Origin: Leisingera sp. ANG-M7
GTDB lineage: Bacteria > Pseudomonadota > Alphaproteobacteria > Rhodobacterales > Rhodobacteraceae
Length of the DNA: 64,000 bases
Direction of reading: 5' to 3'
Assembly (NCBI RefSeq): GCF_000813965.1
Contig: NZ_JWLI01000001.1
Coordinates: 434,001-498,000, forward strand
Shown here piece after piece: positions 36,373 through 45,801 of this stretch (position 1 is its first letter; every line of letters begins with the position of its first letter). Position numbers and translations under genes: made by a program. Under the pieces are notes generated by a model. That model was given only the letters and a program-made list of their open reading frames with translations, made no database searches and had not been told where the DNA came from.

Positions 36373-37553
36373 TAGACGGCGGAGACCTCGGCGCGGATGA
36401 TGCGGGCGATCTGCGCGCAGTCTTCCAGGCTGAAGGTCAACGGCACCCGCATGTCGATGATGCCCGCCAGAATGCGGTCGCTTTGCGGCAGCCGCGGGGT
36501 GTCCGCATAGCGCCAGCTGTCGTAGCGGGAGGTGAACGCCACCGGTTCCGGCGTGCCGAACCACTTCAGCTCCACCCCGCGTGCGGCACAGCGGCGGACC
36601 GCTACCTGCACCGCCTCTTCGGACCAGTCCATTAGCAGGAACTGGATCGAGGAGCCAACATAGACCTCCCGGGCGGGACGCTCCACTACCGTCAGGCCCG
36701 GCGTGCCGCGCAGCCCCTCCTCCACCGCACGGTAGCGGTCGTTCCAGCGCTGCACCTGGGTGTCCAGGTCACGCAGCTGCGGCCGCAGGATAGCGGCGCG
36801 CAGATTGTCCATCCGGCCGGAGATGTTGGGGGTCTCGTATTTCACCCGTTCAAACACCTCAGGTCCCGGCACAGCCAAGTGGCGGCCATAGAGCATGTAG
36901 GAGCCGGACATCATGATGGCGCGGGCGGCGATTTCTTCGTCATCGGTGATGAGCAGCCCGCCCTCGCCGGAATTCACATGCTTGTAGGTCTGGCAAGAGT
37001 AGCAGCCGACCGCTCCATGTTTGCCCGACAGCACCCCGTTCCAGGTGGCGCCCATGGTGTGGGCGCAATCCTCGATCACTGTGACGCCAGCGGCATCACA
37101 GATTTCCATCAGCCGGTCCATGTCGCACAGATGCCCGCGCATGTGCGACAGCATCAGCACCTTGGCCTGACCCGCCTTGGCCGCCAGATCGTCCAGATCA
37201 ATGGTCAGACTTTCCGTCACTTCGACAAACACCGGCTCCGCCCCGACAGAGGCAATCGATCCCGGCACCGGCGCCAGGGTGAAGGCATTTGTCAGCACCT
37301 TGTCACCGGGCTTCACCCCGACAGCGCGCAGTGACGTCGCGAGCGCATACCCACCTGATGCCACGGCCAGGCAGTACTTCGCACCCATCTGCGCCGCGAA
37401 CTCCTGCTCCAGCAGCGCGGTTTCGCCCTCTTCGCCCGCAGCGACGTTGTAGCGGTGCAGACGCCCGCTGCGAAGCACCGCCAGTGCGGCCTCGATGGCG
37501 TCTTCGGGGATGGGTTCCTGCTGGGTGAATGACCCGGAAAATGTCTCGCTCAT
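36360..37553 (-). CDS. DegT/DnrJ/EryC1/StrS-family PLP aminotransferase
   Basis: PLP-dependent aminotransferase of the sugar-nucleotide aminotransferase family. The 397-residue protein has the substrate-entry glycines (VASGGYALATSL), VIEDCAHTMGATWNG with the PLP-interacting Asp, and the Schiff-base lysine in CYSCQTYKHVNSGEGG (Lys191). The family normally makes amino-sugars for polysaccharides, but some members act on other keto substrates; the substrate is unknown. The ATG giving MSETFSG is preferred; upstream open frame looks non-coding. It follows gph on the minus strand after a 79-base gap and overlaps creA tail-to-tail. Confidence 0.85.
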   Translation of the reverse strand: MSETFSGSFTQQEPIPEDAIEAALAVLRSGRLHRYNVAAGEEGETALLEQEFAAQMGAKYCLAVASGGYALATSLRAVGVKPGDKVLTNAFTLAPVPGSIASVGAEPVFVEVTESLTIDLDDLAAKAGQAKVLMLSHMRGHLCDMDRLMEICDAAGVTVIEDCAHTMGATWNGVLSGKHGAVGCYSCQTYKHVNSGEGGLLITDDEEIAARAIMMSGSYMLYGRHLAVPGPEVFERVKYETPNISGRMDNLRAAILRPQLRDLDTQVQRWNDRYRAVEEGLRGTPGLTVVERPAREVYVGSSIQFLLMDWSEEAVQVAVRRCAARGVELKWFGTPEPVAFTSRYDSWRYADTPRLPQSDRILAGIIDMRVPLTFSLEDCAQIARIIRAEVSAVYQSA

Positions 37554-37632
37554 GCGGCGTTTGTGAGCCGCGGGCGGCCAGCGGTCAAGGGGGAAGCAGG
37601 ACAGACGATTTTCCCGAAACTGAGTTGCGGGA

Positions 37633-38295
37633 TCACGCAATCAGCCGGTCTGCGACCTCCAGAAGGTCCTCAAACCGGTCGAGCAGCGCCTCCGGCTTCA
37701 GCGCGGCCATGTTATCGCCGGAGGGGCCGAAGGTCACCAGTACCGACGGCACGCCCGCATTGGCCGAAGTGTTGCGGTCGGTGTCACTGTCCCCCACCAG
37801 CAGGGTCCGGGCCGGGTCGCCGCCCGCACGGCGGGCAGCCTCGAACAACGGCTCGGGATCGGGCTTGCGTACCGGCAAAGTGTCGGCGCCAACCAGCGAG
37901 GCAAAGGCATCGCGCACGCCGAGGCTGCGCATCAGCTTATCCGCCAGCCCCTCAGGCTTGTTAGTGCAGATGCCGACACCGAAACCTGCGGTTTTCAGGG
38001 TTTCCACAGCCTCCATCGCTCCGGGATACAGCACGGTGTGGTGGTCGATGGCGTCACGGTAAGCTTCCAGCAGCACCGGATAGAACTCATCAACGGTGGC
38101 CTGATCAAACCGGCCCGCCCGTTTGAGACCGGTCGCCAGCATGTTCCGGCCGCCGCGCAGGGCAACAGCTGCGTCCTCCGGCCGGTCTAGCACGTCACCC
38201 AGGCCCATCTGCCGGAAGCAGGCATTGGCCGCGGCCAGCAGATCACCCGAGGTATCCGCCAGCGTGCCGTCAAGATCGAAGATTACCGTTCGCAT
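37633..38295 (-). CDS. gph: Phosphoglycolate phosphatase-like HAD hydrolase
   Basis: HAD-superfamily phosphatase that probably removes 2-phosphoglycolate formed during DNA repair or photorespiration-like reactions. The 220-residue protein has motif I FDLDGTLADT (nucleophile Asp7), a helical cap, motif II GICTNKPEG, motif III lysine in LPVRKPDPEPL and motif IV VGDSDTDRNTSANAG. Start ATG fits exactly before motif I. It is divergent from glmU across a 131-base region. HAD substrate ranges overlap, so another small phosphate ester is possible. Confidence 0.85.
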   Translation of the reverse strand: MRTVIFDLDGTLADTSGDLLAAANACFRQMGLGDVLDRPEDAAVALRGGRNMLATGLKRAGRFDQATVDEFYPVLLEAYRDAIDHHTVLYPGAMEAVETLKTAGFGVGICTNKPEGLADKLMRSLGVRDAFASLVGADTLPVRKPDPEPLFEAARRAGGDPARTLLVGDSDTDRNTSANAGVPSVLVTFGPSGDNMAALKPEALLDRFEDLLEVADRLIA

Positions 38296-38426
38296 GTCCT
38301 GCCCTTTCGGCACTTTTCCGCCGCCGCATGTTGCAGGCCGCAATCTTGTTTGATGGCGCTATCCCTTGCGCCCCGCCTGTTAGCGGATAAAACGGGAGCG
38401 CTAAAAAGACAAAGAGAAAAGCGATT

Positions 38427-39782
38427 ATGAGCATTGCCCTTGTCATCCTGGCGGCCGGAAAAGGCACGCGGATGAACTCCGACCTCCCCAAAGTGCTGCA
38501 CCCGATTGCCCAGGCGCCGATGCTGGAGCACGCGATGGCCGCGGGCCGCACGCTGGCGCCGGAGCGCACCATCATCGTGGCAGGCCACGGGGCGGATAAG
38601 GTCCGCAAGGCAGTCTCTGATATCTACGAAGAAGCCGAAGTTGTCCTGCAAGAGGAGCAGCTGGGCACCGCCCATGCGGTTGACCAGGCCCGCGCCGCGC
38701 TGGACGGGTTCGCGGGCGATGTGGTTGTGCTTTATGGCGACACGCCCTTTGTCAGCGCTGAGACGCTGGAACGCATGGTCGAAGCCCGCCAGCGTGCCGA
38801 CCTCGTGGTGCTGGGGTTCGAAGCTGCCGATCCGGGCCGCTATGGCCGCCTGGTGATGCAGGGCGACAGCTTGGAGAAGATTGTCGAATTCAAGGACGCC
38901 ACTGAGGCGGAGCGCGCTATTGCCTTCTGCAACTCCGGCCTGATGGCGGGCAAGGCCAGCGCGATGTTTGATCTGATCGCCAAGGTCGGCAATGAAAACG
39001 CATCGGGCGAATACTACCTGACCGACCTGGTGGAGCTGGCGCGGCGCGAGGGTCTCAACGTGACCGCCGTGTCCTGCGATGAGGCGGAAACGCTGGGCGT
39101 CAATTCCCGCGCCGAACTGGCGCAGGCGGATGCGCTGTTCCAGGCCCGCGCCCGGGCAGACCTGATGGAGCTGGGCGTCACCCTGATGGCACCTGAAACC
39201 GTCTATTTCGCCTTTGACACCTTCATCGGCCGCGACACCGTGATCGAGCCGAACGTGGTCTTTGGGCCCGGTGTAACGGTGGAAAGCGGCGCGCTAATCC
39301 GCGCGTTCTCGCATTTGGAGGGCTGCCATGTCAGCCGCGGTGCCAAAGTCGGGCCGTATGCCCGCCTGCGCCCCGGCGCGGAGCTAGCTGAAAACACCCA
39401 CATCGGCAACTTTGTCGAGATCAAGAACGCCGAGATTGCCGAAGGCGCCAAGGTCAACCACCTCAGCTACATCGGCGATGCCTCTGTCGGCGAAGCGACA
39501 AATATTGGCGCAGGCACGATTACCTGCAACTATGACGGGGTGATGAAGCACCGCACCGAAATCGGCGCCCGCGCCTTTATCGGGTCCAACACCATGCTGG
39601 TGGCGCCGGTCCGCGTCGGCAACGAGGCGATGACCGCAACCGGCGCGGTGGTGACCAAAAACGTGGAAGACGGCGACCTGGCCATTGCCCGCGCCGAACA
39701 GAGCAACAAACCGGGCCGCGCGCGCAAGCTGATGGATATGCTGCGCGCCAAGAAGGCCCGCCTGCAGAAGGGAGCCAAGTGA
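38427..39782 (+). CDS. glmU: Bifunctional GlcNAc-1-P uridyltransferase / GlcN-1-P acetyltransferase
   Basis: Cytoplasmic enzyme making UDP-GlcNAc from GlcN-1-P, acetyl-CoA and UTP for peptidoglycan and LPS. The 451-residue protein has the pyrophosphorylase loop LAAGKGTRM (8-16), the YGDTPF metal site and GEYYLTDL in the N-terminal domain. A left-handed beta-helix begins near residue 255 with hexapeptide repeats, and includes NFVEIKNAEIAEGAKVNHLSYIGD and GAGTITCNYDG with active-site residues. It overlaps glmS by one base (TGATG), giving a two-gene amino-sugar operon. Confidence 0.97.
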   Translation: MSIALVILAAGKGTRMNSDLPKVLHPIAQAPMLEHAMAAGRTLAPERTIIVAGHGADKVRKAVSDIYEEAEVVLQEEQLGTAHAVDQARAALDGFAGDVVVLYGDTPFVSAETLERMVEARQRADLVVLGFEAADPGRYGRLVMQGDSLEKIVEFKDATEAERAIAFCNSGLMAGKASAMFDLIAKVGNENASGEYYLTDLVELARREGLNVTAVSCDEAETLGVNSRAELAQADALFQARARADLMELGVTLMAPETVYFAFDTFIGRDTVIEPNVVFGPGVTVESGALIRAFSHLEGCHVSRGAKVGPYARLRPGAELAENTHIGNFVEIKNAEIAEGAKVNHLSYIGDASVGEATNIGAGTITCNYDGVMKHRTEIGARAFIGSNTMLVAPVRVGNEAMTATGAVVTKNVEDGDLAIARAEQSNKPGRARKLMDMLRAKKARLQKGAK

Positions 39783-41602
39783 TGTGCGGAATTGTCGGCG
39801 TACTGGGCAATCACGAGGCCGCCCCGATCCTGGTCGAGGCACTGAAGCGGCTGGAATACCGCGGTTATGACAGCGCAGGCATTGCCACGGTGAATGACGG
39901 CGCCCTGCGCCGCCGCCGCGCCGTGGGCAAGCTGGTGAACCTCTCTGACCTTCTGGTGCATGAGCCGCTGGCCGGCAAGGCCGGCATCGGCCACACCCGC
40001 TGGGCCACCCATGGCGCGCCGTCGGTCAGCAACGCCCACCCCCACCGCGCCGGTTCCGTCGCAGTGGTGCACAACGGCATTATCGAAAACTACAAGGAAC
40101 TGCGCGCAGAGCTGTTGAACTGCGGCATGGAGTTCCGCACCGAGACCGATACCGAAACCGTCGCGCTGATGACGGAGCGGTATCTGAAAGAGGGTCACTC
40201 CCCCGTTGATGCCGCTTTCAAGACGCTGGACCAGCTGGAGGGCGCCTTTGCCCTGGCCTTCCTGTTTGACGGCGAGGAAGACCTGATCATCGCCGCCCGC
40301 AAAGGCTCTCCGCTGGCGATCGGCCATGGCGACGGCGAGATGTTCGTGGGTTCCGACGCAATTGCCCTGGCGCCGCTGACCGACCGGATCACCTATCTGG
40401 AAGAAGGCGACCGCGCGGTTGTCACCCGCGCCGGTGCCGAGATCCGCGGCGCAAACGGCGAGCTGGTGAACCGCGAAACAAAGACCATCCAAATTGACTC
40501 CACCCAAGTCGACAAGGGCGGCCACAAGCATTTCATGGCCAAGGAAATCGCCGAGCAGCCGCATGTGATTGCCGAGGCGATCCGTCATTACCTGCCGGTT
40601 GAGGAAAACGCCGTGCGCCTGCCCGGCGAGGTGGATTTTTCGCAAGTCGAACGCTTAACGATGGTCGCCTGCGGCACGGCATACTACGCTTGTTTGACCG
40701 CCAAATACTGGTTCGAGCAGATTGCGCGCCTGCCGGTCGAGGTCGATATCGCCTCCGAATTCCGCTACCGCGAGCCGCCGGTCCCGGGCAAAACGCTGGC
40801 GTTGTTCGTGTCGCAATCGGGCGAGACTGCCGACACCCTGGCAGCGCTGCGCTACTGCCAGGAAAAGGCGGACAAGATCCTGTCGGTCGTGAACGTCCCT
40901 GAAAGCTCCATTGCACGGGAAAGCGATCTAGCACTGCCGATCTTTGCCGGGCCGGAAATCGGCGTGGCCTCTACCAAAGCGTTCACCTGCCAACTGACCG
41001 TGCTGCTGGCGCTGGCGCTCAAGGCCGCCTGCGACCGCGGGCACCTTTCGCCTGAGGAAAAGGCCGAATACGCCACTGCGATCCGCGGTCTGCCCAATGT
41101 GCTGTCCTCCGCGCTGGAGCAGAACGAGGCAATCCGCCTGGCGGCGCAGAAGGTCAGCGAAGCCCGTGACGTCTTGTTCCTGGGCCGCGGCCTGATGTTC
41201 CCGCTGGCGCTGGAAGGCGCCTTGAAGCTGAAGGAAATCAGCTACATCCACGCCGAAGCTTATGCCTCCGGCGAGCTGAAGCACGGCCCCATTGCCCTCA
41301 TCGACAAGAACATGCCGGTGGTGGTGCTGACGCCCAAGGACTCGCTGTTCGACAAGTCAGTTTCCAACATGCAGGAAGTGCTGGCGCGCAAGGGCAAGGT
41401 GCTGATGATCTCCGACCAGGATGGCATTGATGAGGCCGGCGACGACGTCTGGTGCGCGATCCGGATGCCGCAGGTCAAGGAAGCGCTGTCACCGATCCTC
41501 TATGCCATTCCGGCGCAGCTCTTGGCCTATCACACGGCGGTTGCCAAAGGCACCGACGTGGACCAGCCGCGCAACCTGGCGAAATCGGTGACGGTGGAGT
41601 GA
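39782..41602 (+). CDS. glmS: Glutamine--fructose-6-phosphate aminotransferase (isomerizing)
   Basis: Makes GlcN-6-P from fructose-6-P and glutamine, the entry to amino-sugar synthesis. The 606-residue protein begins MCGIVGVLG. After Met removal the cysteine is the glutaminase nucleophile, so the ATG at 39782 must be the start, not the GTG just before it. It has GHTRWATHG and HNGIIENY in the glutaminase domain, then two SIS domains (CGTAYYA, SQSGETADT, AEAYASGELKHGPIALI) and ends LAKSVTVE. It is directly coupled to glmU. No glmS ribozyme is seen, as expected outside Firmicutes. Confidence 0.98.
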   Translation: MCGIVGVLGNHEAAPILVEALKRLEYRGYDSAGIATVNDGALRRRRAVGKLVNLSDLLVHEPLAGKAGIGHTRWATHGAPSVSNAHPHRAGSVAVVHNGIIENYKELRAELLNCGMEFRTETDTETVALMTERYLKEGHSPVDAAFKTLDQLEGAFALAFLFDGEEDLIIAARKGSPLAIGHGDGEMFVGSDAIALAPLTDRITYLEEGDRAVVTRAGAEIRGANGELVNRETKTIQIDSTQVDKGGHKHFMAKEIAEQPHVIAEAIRHYLPVEENAVRLPGEVDFSQVERLTMVACGTAYYACLTAKYWFEQIARLPVEVDIASEFRYREPPVPGKTLALFVSQSGETADTLAALRYCQEKADKILSVVNVPESSIARESDLALPIFAGPEIGVASTKAFTCQLTVLLALALKAACDRGHLSPEEKAEYATAIRGLPNVLSSALEQNEAIRLAAQKVSEARDVLFLGRGLMFPLALEGALKLKEISYIHAEAYASGELKHGPIALIDKNMPVVVLTPKDSLFDKSVSNMQEVLARKGKVLMISDQDGIDEAGDDVWCAIRMPQVKEALSPILYAIPAQLLAYHTAVAKGTDVDQPRNLAKSVTVE

Positions 41603-41605
41603 GCG

Positions 41606-42148
41606 ATGGCCAAGCAGTTCCCGCAGATAGAAGAGGCGCACCGCAAATTCATTGAAGATCAGCACATGTTCTTCACCGGATCCGCCGGGCCGGAGGGCCG
41701 TGTTAACATCTCCCCCAAGGGGATGGACTCGCTGCGGGTGATGGGGCCGGACCGGATCGTCTGGATGAACCTGACCGGCAGCGGCAATGAAACCGCGGGC
41801 CACCTCAGGGAGGTGAACCGGATGACCCTGATGTGGTGCTCCTTCACCACCCGCCCGATGATCCTGCGCGCCTATGGCACTGCAAAGGTTCTGCATGCCG
41901 GGGACAACGGCTGGGAAGCACTCGCCGCCCTGTTTCCTGCCCACCGCAGCGCCCGGCAGATTTTTGATGTTTCGGTCGACATGGTGCAGACCTCTTGCGG
42001 CTATGCGGTGCCCTTCATGGAATACCAGTCCGAACGCGACACAATGCAGAAGTGGGTCGACGGAAAATCGGACGCGGATATCCGCGCCTATTGGGAAGAG
42101 AAAAACCAGACCACCATCGACGGCAAGCCGACCGGCGTGCCGGTGTGA
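41606..42148 (+). CDS. Pyridoxamine 5'-phosphate oxidase family protein
   Basis: 180-residue FMN-binding split-barrel protein. The N-terminal part (FFTGSAGPEGRVNISPKGMDSLRV, VWMNLTGSGNETAGHLRE) is typical of PPOX-like proteins annotated across Rhodobacteraceae, not of PdxH itself; the PdxH-specific C-terminal region is lacking. It may reduce or bind a flavin/heme/F420-like cofactor, but the substrate is unknown. It starts 3 bases after glmS with GGAG 6 bases upstream, so it is probably cotranscribed with glmUS. Confidence 0.82.
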   Translation: MAKQFPQIEEAHRKFIEDQHMFFTGSAGPEGRVNISPKGMDSLRVMGPDRIVWMNLTGSGNETAGHLREVNRMTLMWCSFTTRPMILRAYGTAKVLHAGDNGWEALAALFPAHRSARQIFDVSVDMVQTSCGYAVPFMEYQSERDTMQKWVDGKSDADIRAYWEEKNQTTIDGKPTGVPV

Positions 42149-42169
42149 CGGTCGCGGTCAAGGAAACAC

Positions 42170-42850
42170 ATGATTGATCCCTATCTTGATGCGCTCAAAG
42201 CCCAGGCTGAACCCGGCCGGGCAGAGCAAATGGCGGCCTATCACAAGCAAGCCCGCGAAGTGCTGGGGGTGCCCAACCCGGCCACCAATGAGCTGACCAA
42301 ATCCTGGCGTCATGCCTTGAGCGTGGCGGAGCGCGTGGATCTGGCCCGCGCCCTGTGGGACTCCGATATCTTCGAGGCCCGTATTGCAGCAGGCAAGCTG
42401 CTGACCCAGGCCCGGATCAAGGAGGATCAGCCAGTCTGGGAGCTCTTGCAATCCTGGGTGCCGCAGTTTGACAGCTGGGCGATTGCCGATCACGCTTGCT
42501 CTGCCATTTCAAAGCGGCTGCTGGCGGACCCGGCGCGTCTGGATGCGGTGGAAGGCTGGAGCCAATCGGACCACATGTGGACCCGCCGCGCGGCGCTGGT
42601 CGCCACCCTGCCCTGGGCCAAGATGAACAATCTGAAGCCCGCTGATCAGCAAGCCCGCGAACGCATCCTGGGATGGGCCGCAGTTTATGTGCCCGACCGC
42701 GACTGGTTCATCCAAAAGGCCGTCGCCTGGTGGCTACGCGACCTCAGCAAACACGATGCAGACCGCACCCGCGCATTCCTGGCGGAACATGGGCAAAACA
42801 TGAAGGGGTTTGCCCGCAAGGAAGCGGCGAAGTACCTGAAAGACGCTTAG
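42170..42850 (+). CDS. DNA alkylation repair (AlkD-like) HEAT-repeat protein
   Basis: 226-residue all-helical protein of the AlkC/AlkD-type family, whose characterised members excise alkylated bases without flipping. Visible features are the paired helices of HEAT-like repeats (RHALSVAERVDLARALWDSDIFEARIAAGKLL), DSWAIADHACSAI with the Asp-Trp active-site pattern, WTRRAALVATLPW, and KAVAWWLRDLSKHD with KGFARKEAAKYL at the end. Located 21 bases after the PPOX gene on the same strand. The match is by repeat pattern and Trp/Asp motifs; glycosylase activity is inferred. Confidence 0.82.
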   Translation: MIDPYLDALKAQAEPGRAEQMAAYHKQAREVLGVPNPATNELTKSWRHALSVAERVDLARALWDSDIFEARIAAGKLLTQARIKEDQPVWELLQSWVPQFDSWAIADHACSAISKRLLADPARLDAVEGWSQSDHMWTRRAALVATLPWAKMNNLKPADQQARERILGWAAVYVPDRDWFIQKAVAWWLRDLSKHDADRTRAFLAEHGQNMKGFARKEAAKYLKDA

Positions 42851-42884
42851 ACCAGCAAAAGATCCGTCCCGGCCTGAGCCGGTC

Positions 42885-42915
42885 AGCGCCCGCCCCGCCT
42901 AAGCAGGCGGGCGCT
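42885..42915. terminator. Strong hairpin between convergent AlkD-like and lipoprotein genes
   Basis: AGCGCCCGCC and GGCGGGCGCT form a perfect 10-bp stem with an 11-base loop. No T tract follows on either strand, so it may act as an mRNA 3'-end stabiliser or a Rho-assisted stop rather than an intrinsic terminator. Confidence 0.5.
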
Positions 42916-42937
42916 ATTGCCGTTTCAAAAGGGCAGT

Positions 42938-43390
42938 TCAGCCCGCGGGGGGCAGCACCTGCAGCTCGGCCAGTTCCGTCAGCGGCAGGCCCAGCGCCCG
43001 CATCGCGCCGATCGACAGACGGCTGCCGCCGGATGCCTCGCCCGGGATGGGCTTCAGCGTCACCACCACCTGGGTGTTTCGGTTGGAACGGATCAGCGCC
43101 TGCTGTTCGGCCGCCACCAGCGGTGTTTCCATCCACAACCCCGGCAGTGACGGATCGCCCAGCGAGGCCACTGTGGTGGCGGAGCCGAGGAAGGAAGGCG
43201 CGGAAGGCGACGTTGGCGCCAGCGGCTCCGCCGTGGCCGCATCAACGCCAGGAGCGGGCTGCAGAACCGGGTCCTGTGGCGCGGTGGCTGATTGTCCGCC
43301 GCCGCCGTTCAGAATGGAGGAATTCAGCTGGATCCCGTTACAGGCCGCCAGCAGGGAAATCGAAGCAAGGGAAATGACTGTCATACGCAT
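42938..43390 (-). CDS. Hypothetical lipoprotein
   Basis: 150-residue predicted lipoprotein: [17 protein letters not shown] with the lipobox cysteine at residue 17. A low-complexity Pro/Ala/Ser/Gly linker follows (about 25-70). The C-terminal domain ([40 protein letters not shown]) resembles RlpA-like double-psi barrel ends in which a Leu-Ser-x-Ala helix follows a glycine loop; this resemblance is weak. A second ATG two codons in is an alternative start. Some related proteins are misannotated as D-galactarate dehydratase, as far as I recall. It is convergent with the AlkD-like gene and divergent from moaA. Confidence 0.65.
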   Translation of the reverse strand: MRMTVISLASISLLAACNGIQLNSSILNGGGGQSATAPQDPVLQPAPGVDAATAEPLAPTSPSAPSFLGSATTVASLGDPSLPGLWMETPLVAAEQQALIRSNRNTQVVVTLKPIPGEASGGSRLSIGAMRALGLPLTELAELQVLPPAG

Positions 43391-43480
43391 GAGGCGACCC
43401 TAGCCAGCTGCGAAACTCTTTGCCAGTCACAAATGCGGTCCCCCCTTGCCGCGGGCGGTGCCCCGCTTTACCTAGGAGGC

Positions 43481-44491
43481 ATGACGGCACCCCTTATCGA
43501 TCCCTTCGCCCGCGCAATCACGTACCTGCGTGTCTCGGTCACCGACCGCTGCGATTTCCGCTGCGTTTACTGCATGTCGGAAAACATGACCTTTCTGCCC
43601 AAGAAGGATCTGCTGACGCTGGAGGAACTGGACCGGCTCTGCTCCACCTTCATCCGGCTGGGCGTCGAGAAGCTGCGGATCACTGGCGGAGAGCCGCTGG
43701 TGCGGCGCGGCATCATGACTTTTTTCCAGTCGATGAGCCGCCATCTGGAAACCGGGGCCTTGAAAGAACTGACGCTGACCACAAATGGCTCGCAGCTGGT
43801 GAAATACGCTGATGAGCTTTATGCCGCCGGGGTGCGCCGGGTGAACATCTCGCTCGACACGCTGGACGAACAGAAGTTTGCCGATGTCACCCGCTGGGGC
43901 CGCTTGCCGCAGGTGATGAAGGGCATTGATGCGGCGCAGAAGGCGGGCCTCAAGGTCAAGATCAACGCGGTGGCGCTCAAGGGTTTCAACGAAGAAGAAC
44001 TGCCCCGGATCACGGCCTGGTGCGCCGAACGAGGCCTAGACCTTACCTGGATCGAAGTGATGCCGATGGGCGAGGATATCGGCGCCATGGAGCGCATCGG
44101 CCAGTACTGGTCGCTGAAGGATGTCCGCAAGGAATACGAAAACCACTACACCGTGACTGATCTGGCAGAGCGCACCGGCGGCCCGGCCCGCTATGTGCGG
44201 CTGGAGGAAACCGGCCAGAAGATTGGCTTTATCACCCCGCTGTCGCACAATTTCTGCGAAAGCTGCAACCGGGTGCGGGTGACCTGCACCGGCGAGATCT
44301 ACACCTGCCTCGGCCAGGAAGGCAAAGCTGACCTGCGGGCGCCCCTGCGCGCTAATGAGGAAGGCGCCGGCGTGCTGGAGGCCGCAATCCGCGCCGCGAT
44401 CGGCGACAAGCCCCGCGGCCATGATTTCGACTACTCCCGGCAGGAGGCCGGCGGCCAGATGTCCCGCCACATGAGCCACACCGGCGGCTGA
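43481..44491 (+). CDS. moaA: GTP 3',8-cyclase (molybdenum cofactor synthesis protein A)
   Basis: Radical SAM enzyme that converts GTP to 3',8-cyclo-GTP, the first step of molybdopterin synthesis. The 336-residue protein has the SAM cluster motif CDFRCVYC near residue 25, [16 protein letters not shown] and the C-terminal second cluster [20 protein letters not shown]. Unlike most MoaA proteins it ends in an extended tail ([23 protein letters not shown]), close to the normal GG terminus. AGGAGG is only one base from the ATG, an unusually short spacing. The waaA gene follows after 2 bases. Confidence 0.95.
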   Translation: MTAPLIDPFARAITYLRVSVTDRCDFRCVYCMSENMTFLPKKDLLTLEELDRLCSTFIRLGVEKLRITGGEPLVRRGIMTFFQSMSRHLETGALKELTLTTNGSQLVKYADELYAAGVRRVNISLDTLDEQKFADVTRWGRLPQVMKGIDAAQKAGLKVKINAVALKGFNEEELPRITAWCAERGLDLTWIEVMPMGEDIGAMERIGQYWSLKDVRKEYENHYTVTDLAERTGGPARYVRLEETGQKIGFITPLSHNFCESCNRVRVTCTGEIYTCLGQEGKADLRAPLRANEEGAGVLEAAIRAAIGDKPRGHDFDYSRQEAGGQMSRHMSHTGG

Positions 44492-44493
44492 TC

Positions 44494-45801
44494 ATGGCCC
44501 AGACTGCTCCAGCGCAACGGACGCTGCTCTATTCCCTGTATTGCGGTGTCAGCACGCTGATCGCCCCCCTGGCCTGGCGCAAGGTTGCCGGCAAGCTGCG
44601 CGATTACGGCCTGCCGGAAGAACGGGTGCGTGAACGCCTCGGCCACGCCTCCCTGCCCCGCCCCGCCGGGCAGCTGATCTGGTTCCATGCCGCCTCGGTT
44701 GGCGAAAGCCTGTCAGTGCTGACGCTGATTGCCCGTATGGGCGAACAGGCGCCGGACGCAGAGTTCCTGATCACCTCCGGCACGCCCACCTCGGCTGAGC
44801 TGATCGCCAAACGGATGCCGCCGCGCTGCCGCCACCAGTTCCCGCCTCTGGACACCGCCGCCGCCGTCGACCGTTTTCTGGCTCATTGGAAACCCGATCT
44901 GGCGGTGTTTGTCGAAAGCGAGCTGTGGCCGCAAATGCTGGTGCGCGCCCGCAAAACCGGCTGCCCGCTGGTGCTTCTGAATGCACGGCTGTCAGACAAG
45001 TCGGTGGCGGGCTGGACAAAACGTCCTGATACCGCCCGCTTCATCCTCGATCAGTTCGCGCTTCTGGTCACCCAGAACCAGAAGACCGCCGCCAACCTGC
45101 AAACGATGGGCGCCGCACCGGACCGCATCCGTCCCGGAAGCAATCTCAAGGCCGTCTCCGCGCCCTTGCCGGTCGATCAGGACACCCTAGACAAGGTACG
45201 CGGCAATATCGGCGAGCGCGCCGTCTGGGTCGCATCCTCCACACATGAGGGAGAGGAGGAAACCGTGCTGGAGGCCCACAAGACGCTGCTGAAAAAGCAC
45301 CCGGACCTCTTCCTGCTGCTCGCTCCGCGGCACCCGGAACGCGGCGACGCGGTTGAAAAGCTCGTCAAGGACACGGGCCTCAGCTGCGCACGGCGCAGCA
45401 AGGGCGTGATGCCCGGCACCCAAACGCAGGTCTATCTGGCCGACACGCTCGGCGAGGTCGGCACCTGGTATGCGCTGTGCCCGCTGGTGTTCCTGGGCGG
45501 TTCCCTGCGTGAAATCGGCGGACACAACCCGTTTGAGCCAATGCAGGCAGGCGCCGCGGTGATCACCGGCACAGGACACTACAATTTCGCCGAGACCTAT
45601 GCCGAACTGTCCGCCCTAGGTGCCGCGGCAGAGGTCCGCTCCGCTGCGGAGCTGGCAGATCAGGTTGCCAAGTGGCTGGAGCAGCCGGACGCCTTCCTCG
45701 CCGCCCGCGATGCCGCCGGGGCTTTCATCTCGCGGCAGTCGGATCAACTGGACAAGACGGTGGACGCCCTGCTGGCGCTGCTGCCTGATAGGAGACCCTG
45801 A
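44494..45801 (+). CDS. waaA: 3-deoxy-D-manno-octulosonic acid (KDO) transferase
   Basis: GT30 enzyme that adds KDO to the lipid A precursor on the inner face of the cytoplasmic membrane. The 435-residue protein has an N-terminal hydrophobic anchor, FHAASVGE (catalytic Glu), ITSGTPTSAEL, VESELWPQ, LLNARLSDKS, LLLAPRHPERG and GGHNPFEPMQAG in the nucleotide-sugar domain. It sits between moaA (2-base gap) and a GT4 gene (1-base overlap), so the LPS pair is translationally linked. Confidence 0.94.
   Translation: MAQTAPAQRTLLYSLYCGVSTLIAPLAWRKVAGKLRDYGLPEERVRERLGHASLPRPAGQLIWFHAASVGESLSVLTLIARMGEQAPDAEFLITSGTPTSAELIAKRMPPRCRHQFPPLDTAAAVDRFLAHWKPDLAVFVESELWPQMLVRARKTGCPLVLLNARLSDKSVAGWTKRPDTARFILDQFALLVTQNQKTAANLQTMGAAPDRIRPGSNLKAVSAPLPVDQDTLDKVRGNIGERAVWVASSTHEGEEETVLEAHKTLLKKHPDLFLLLAPRHPERGDAVEKLVKDTGLSCARRSKGVMPGTQTQVYLADTLGEVGTWYALCPLVFLGGSLREIGGHNPFEPMQAGAAVITGTGHYNFAETYAELSALGAAAEVRSAAELADQVAKWLEQPDAFLAARDAAGAFISRQSDQLDKTVDALLALLPDRRP

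Noticed and set aside
39779-39784. GTG at 39779 as the glmS start
   Set aside because: GlmS needs Cys immediately after the initiator Met as catalytic nucleophile, so the ATG at 39782 is required.
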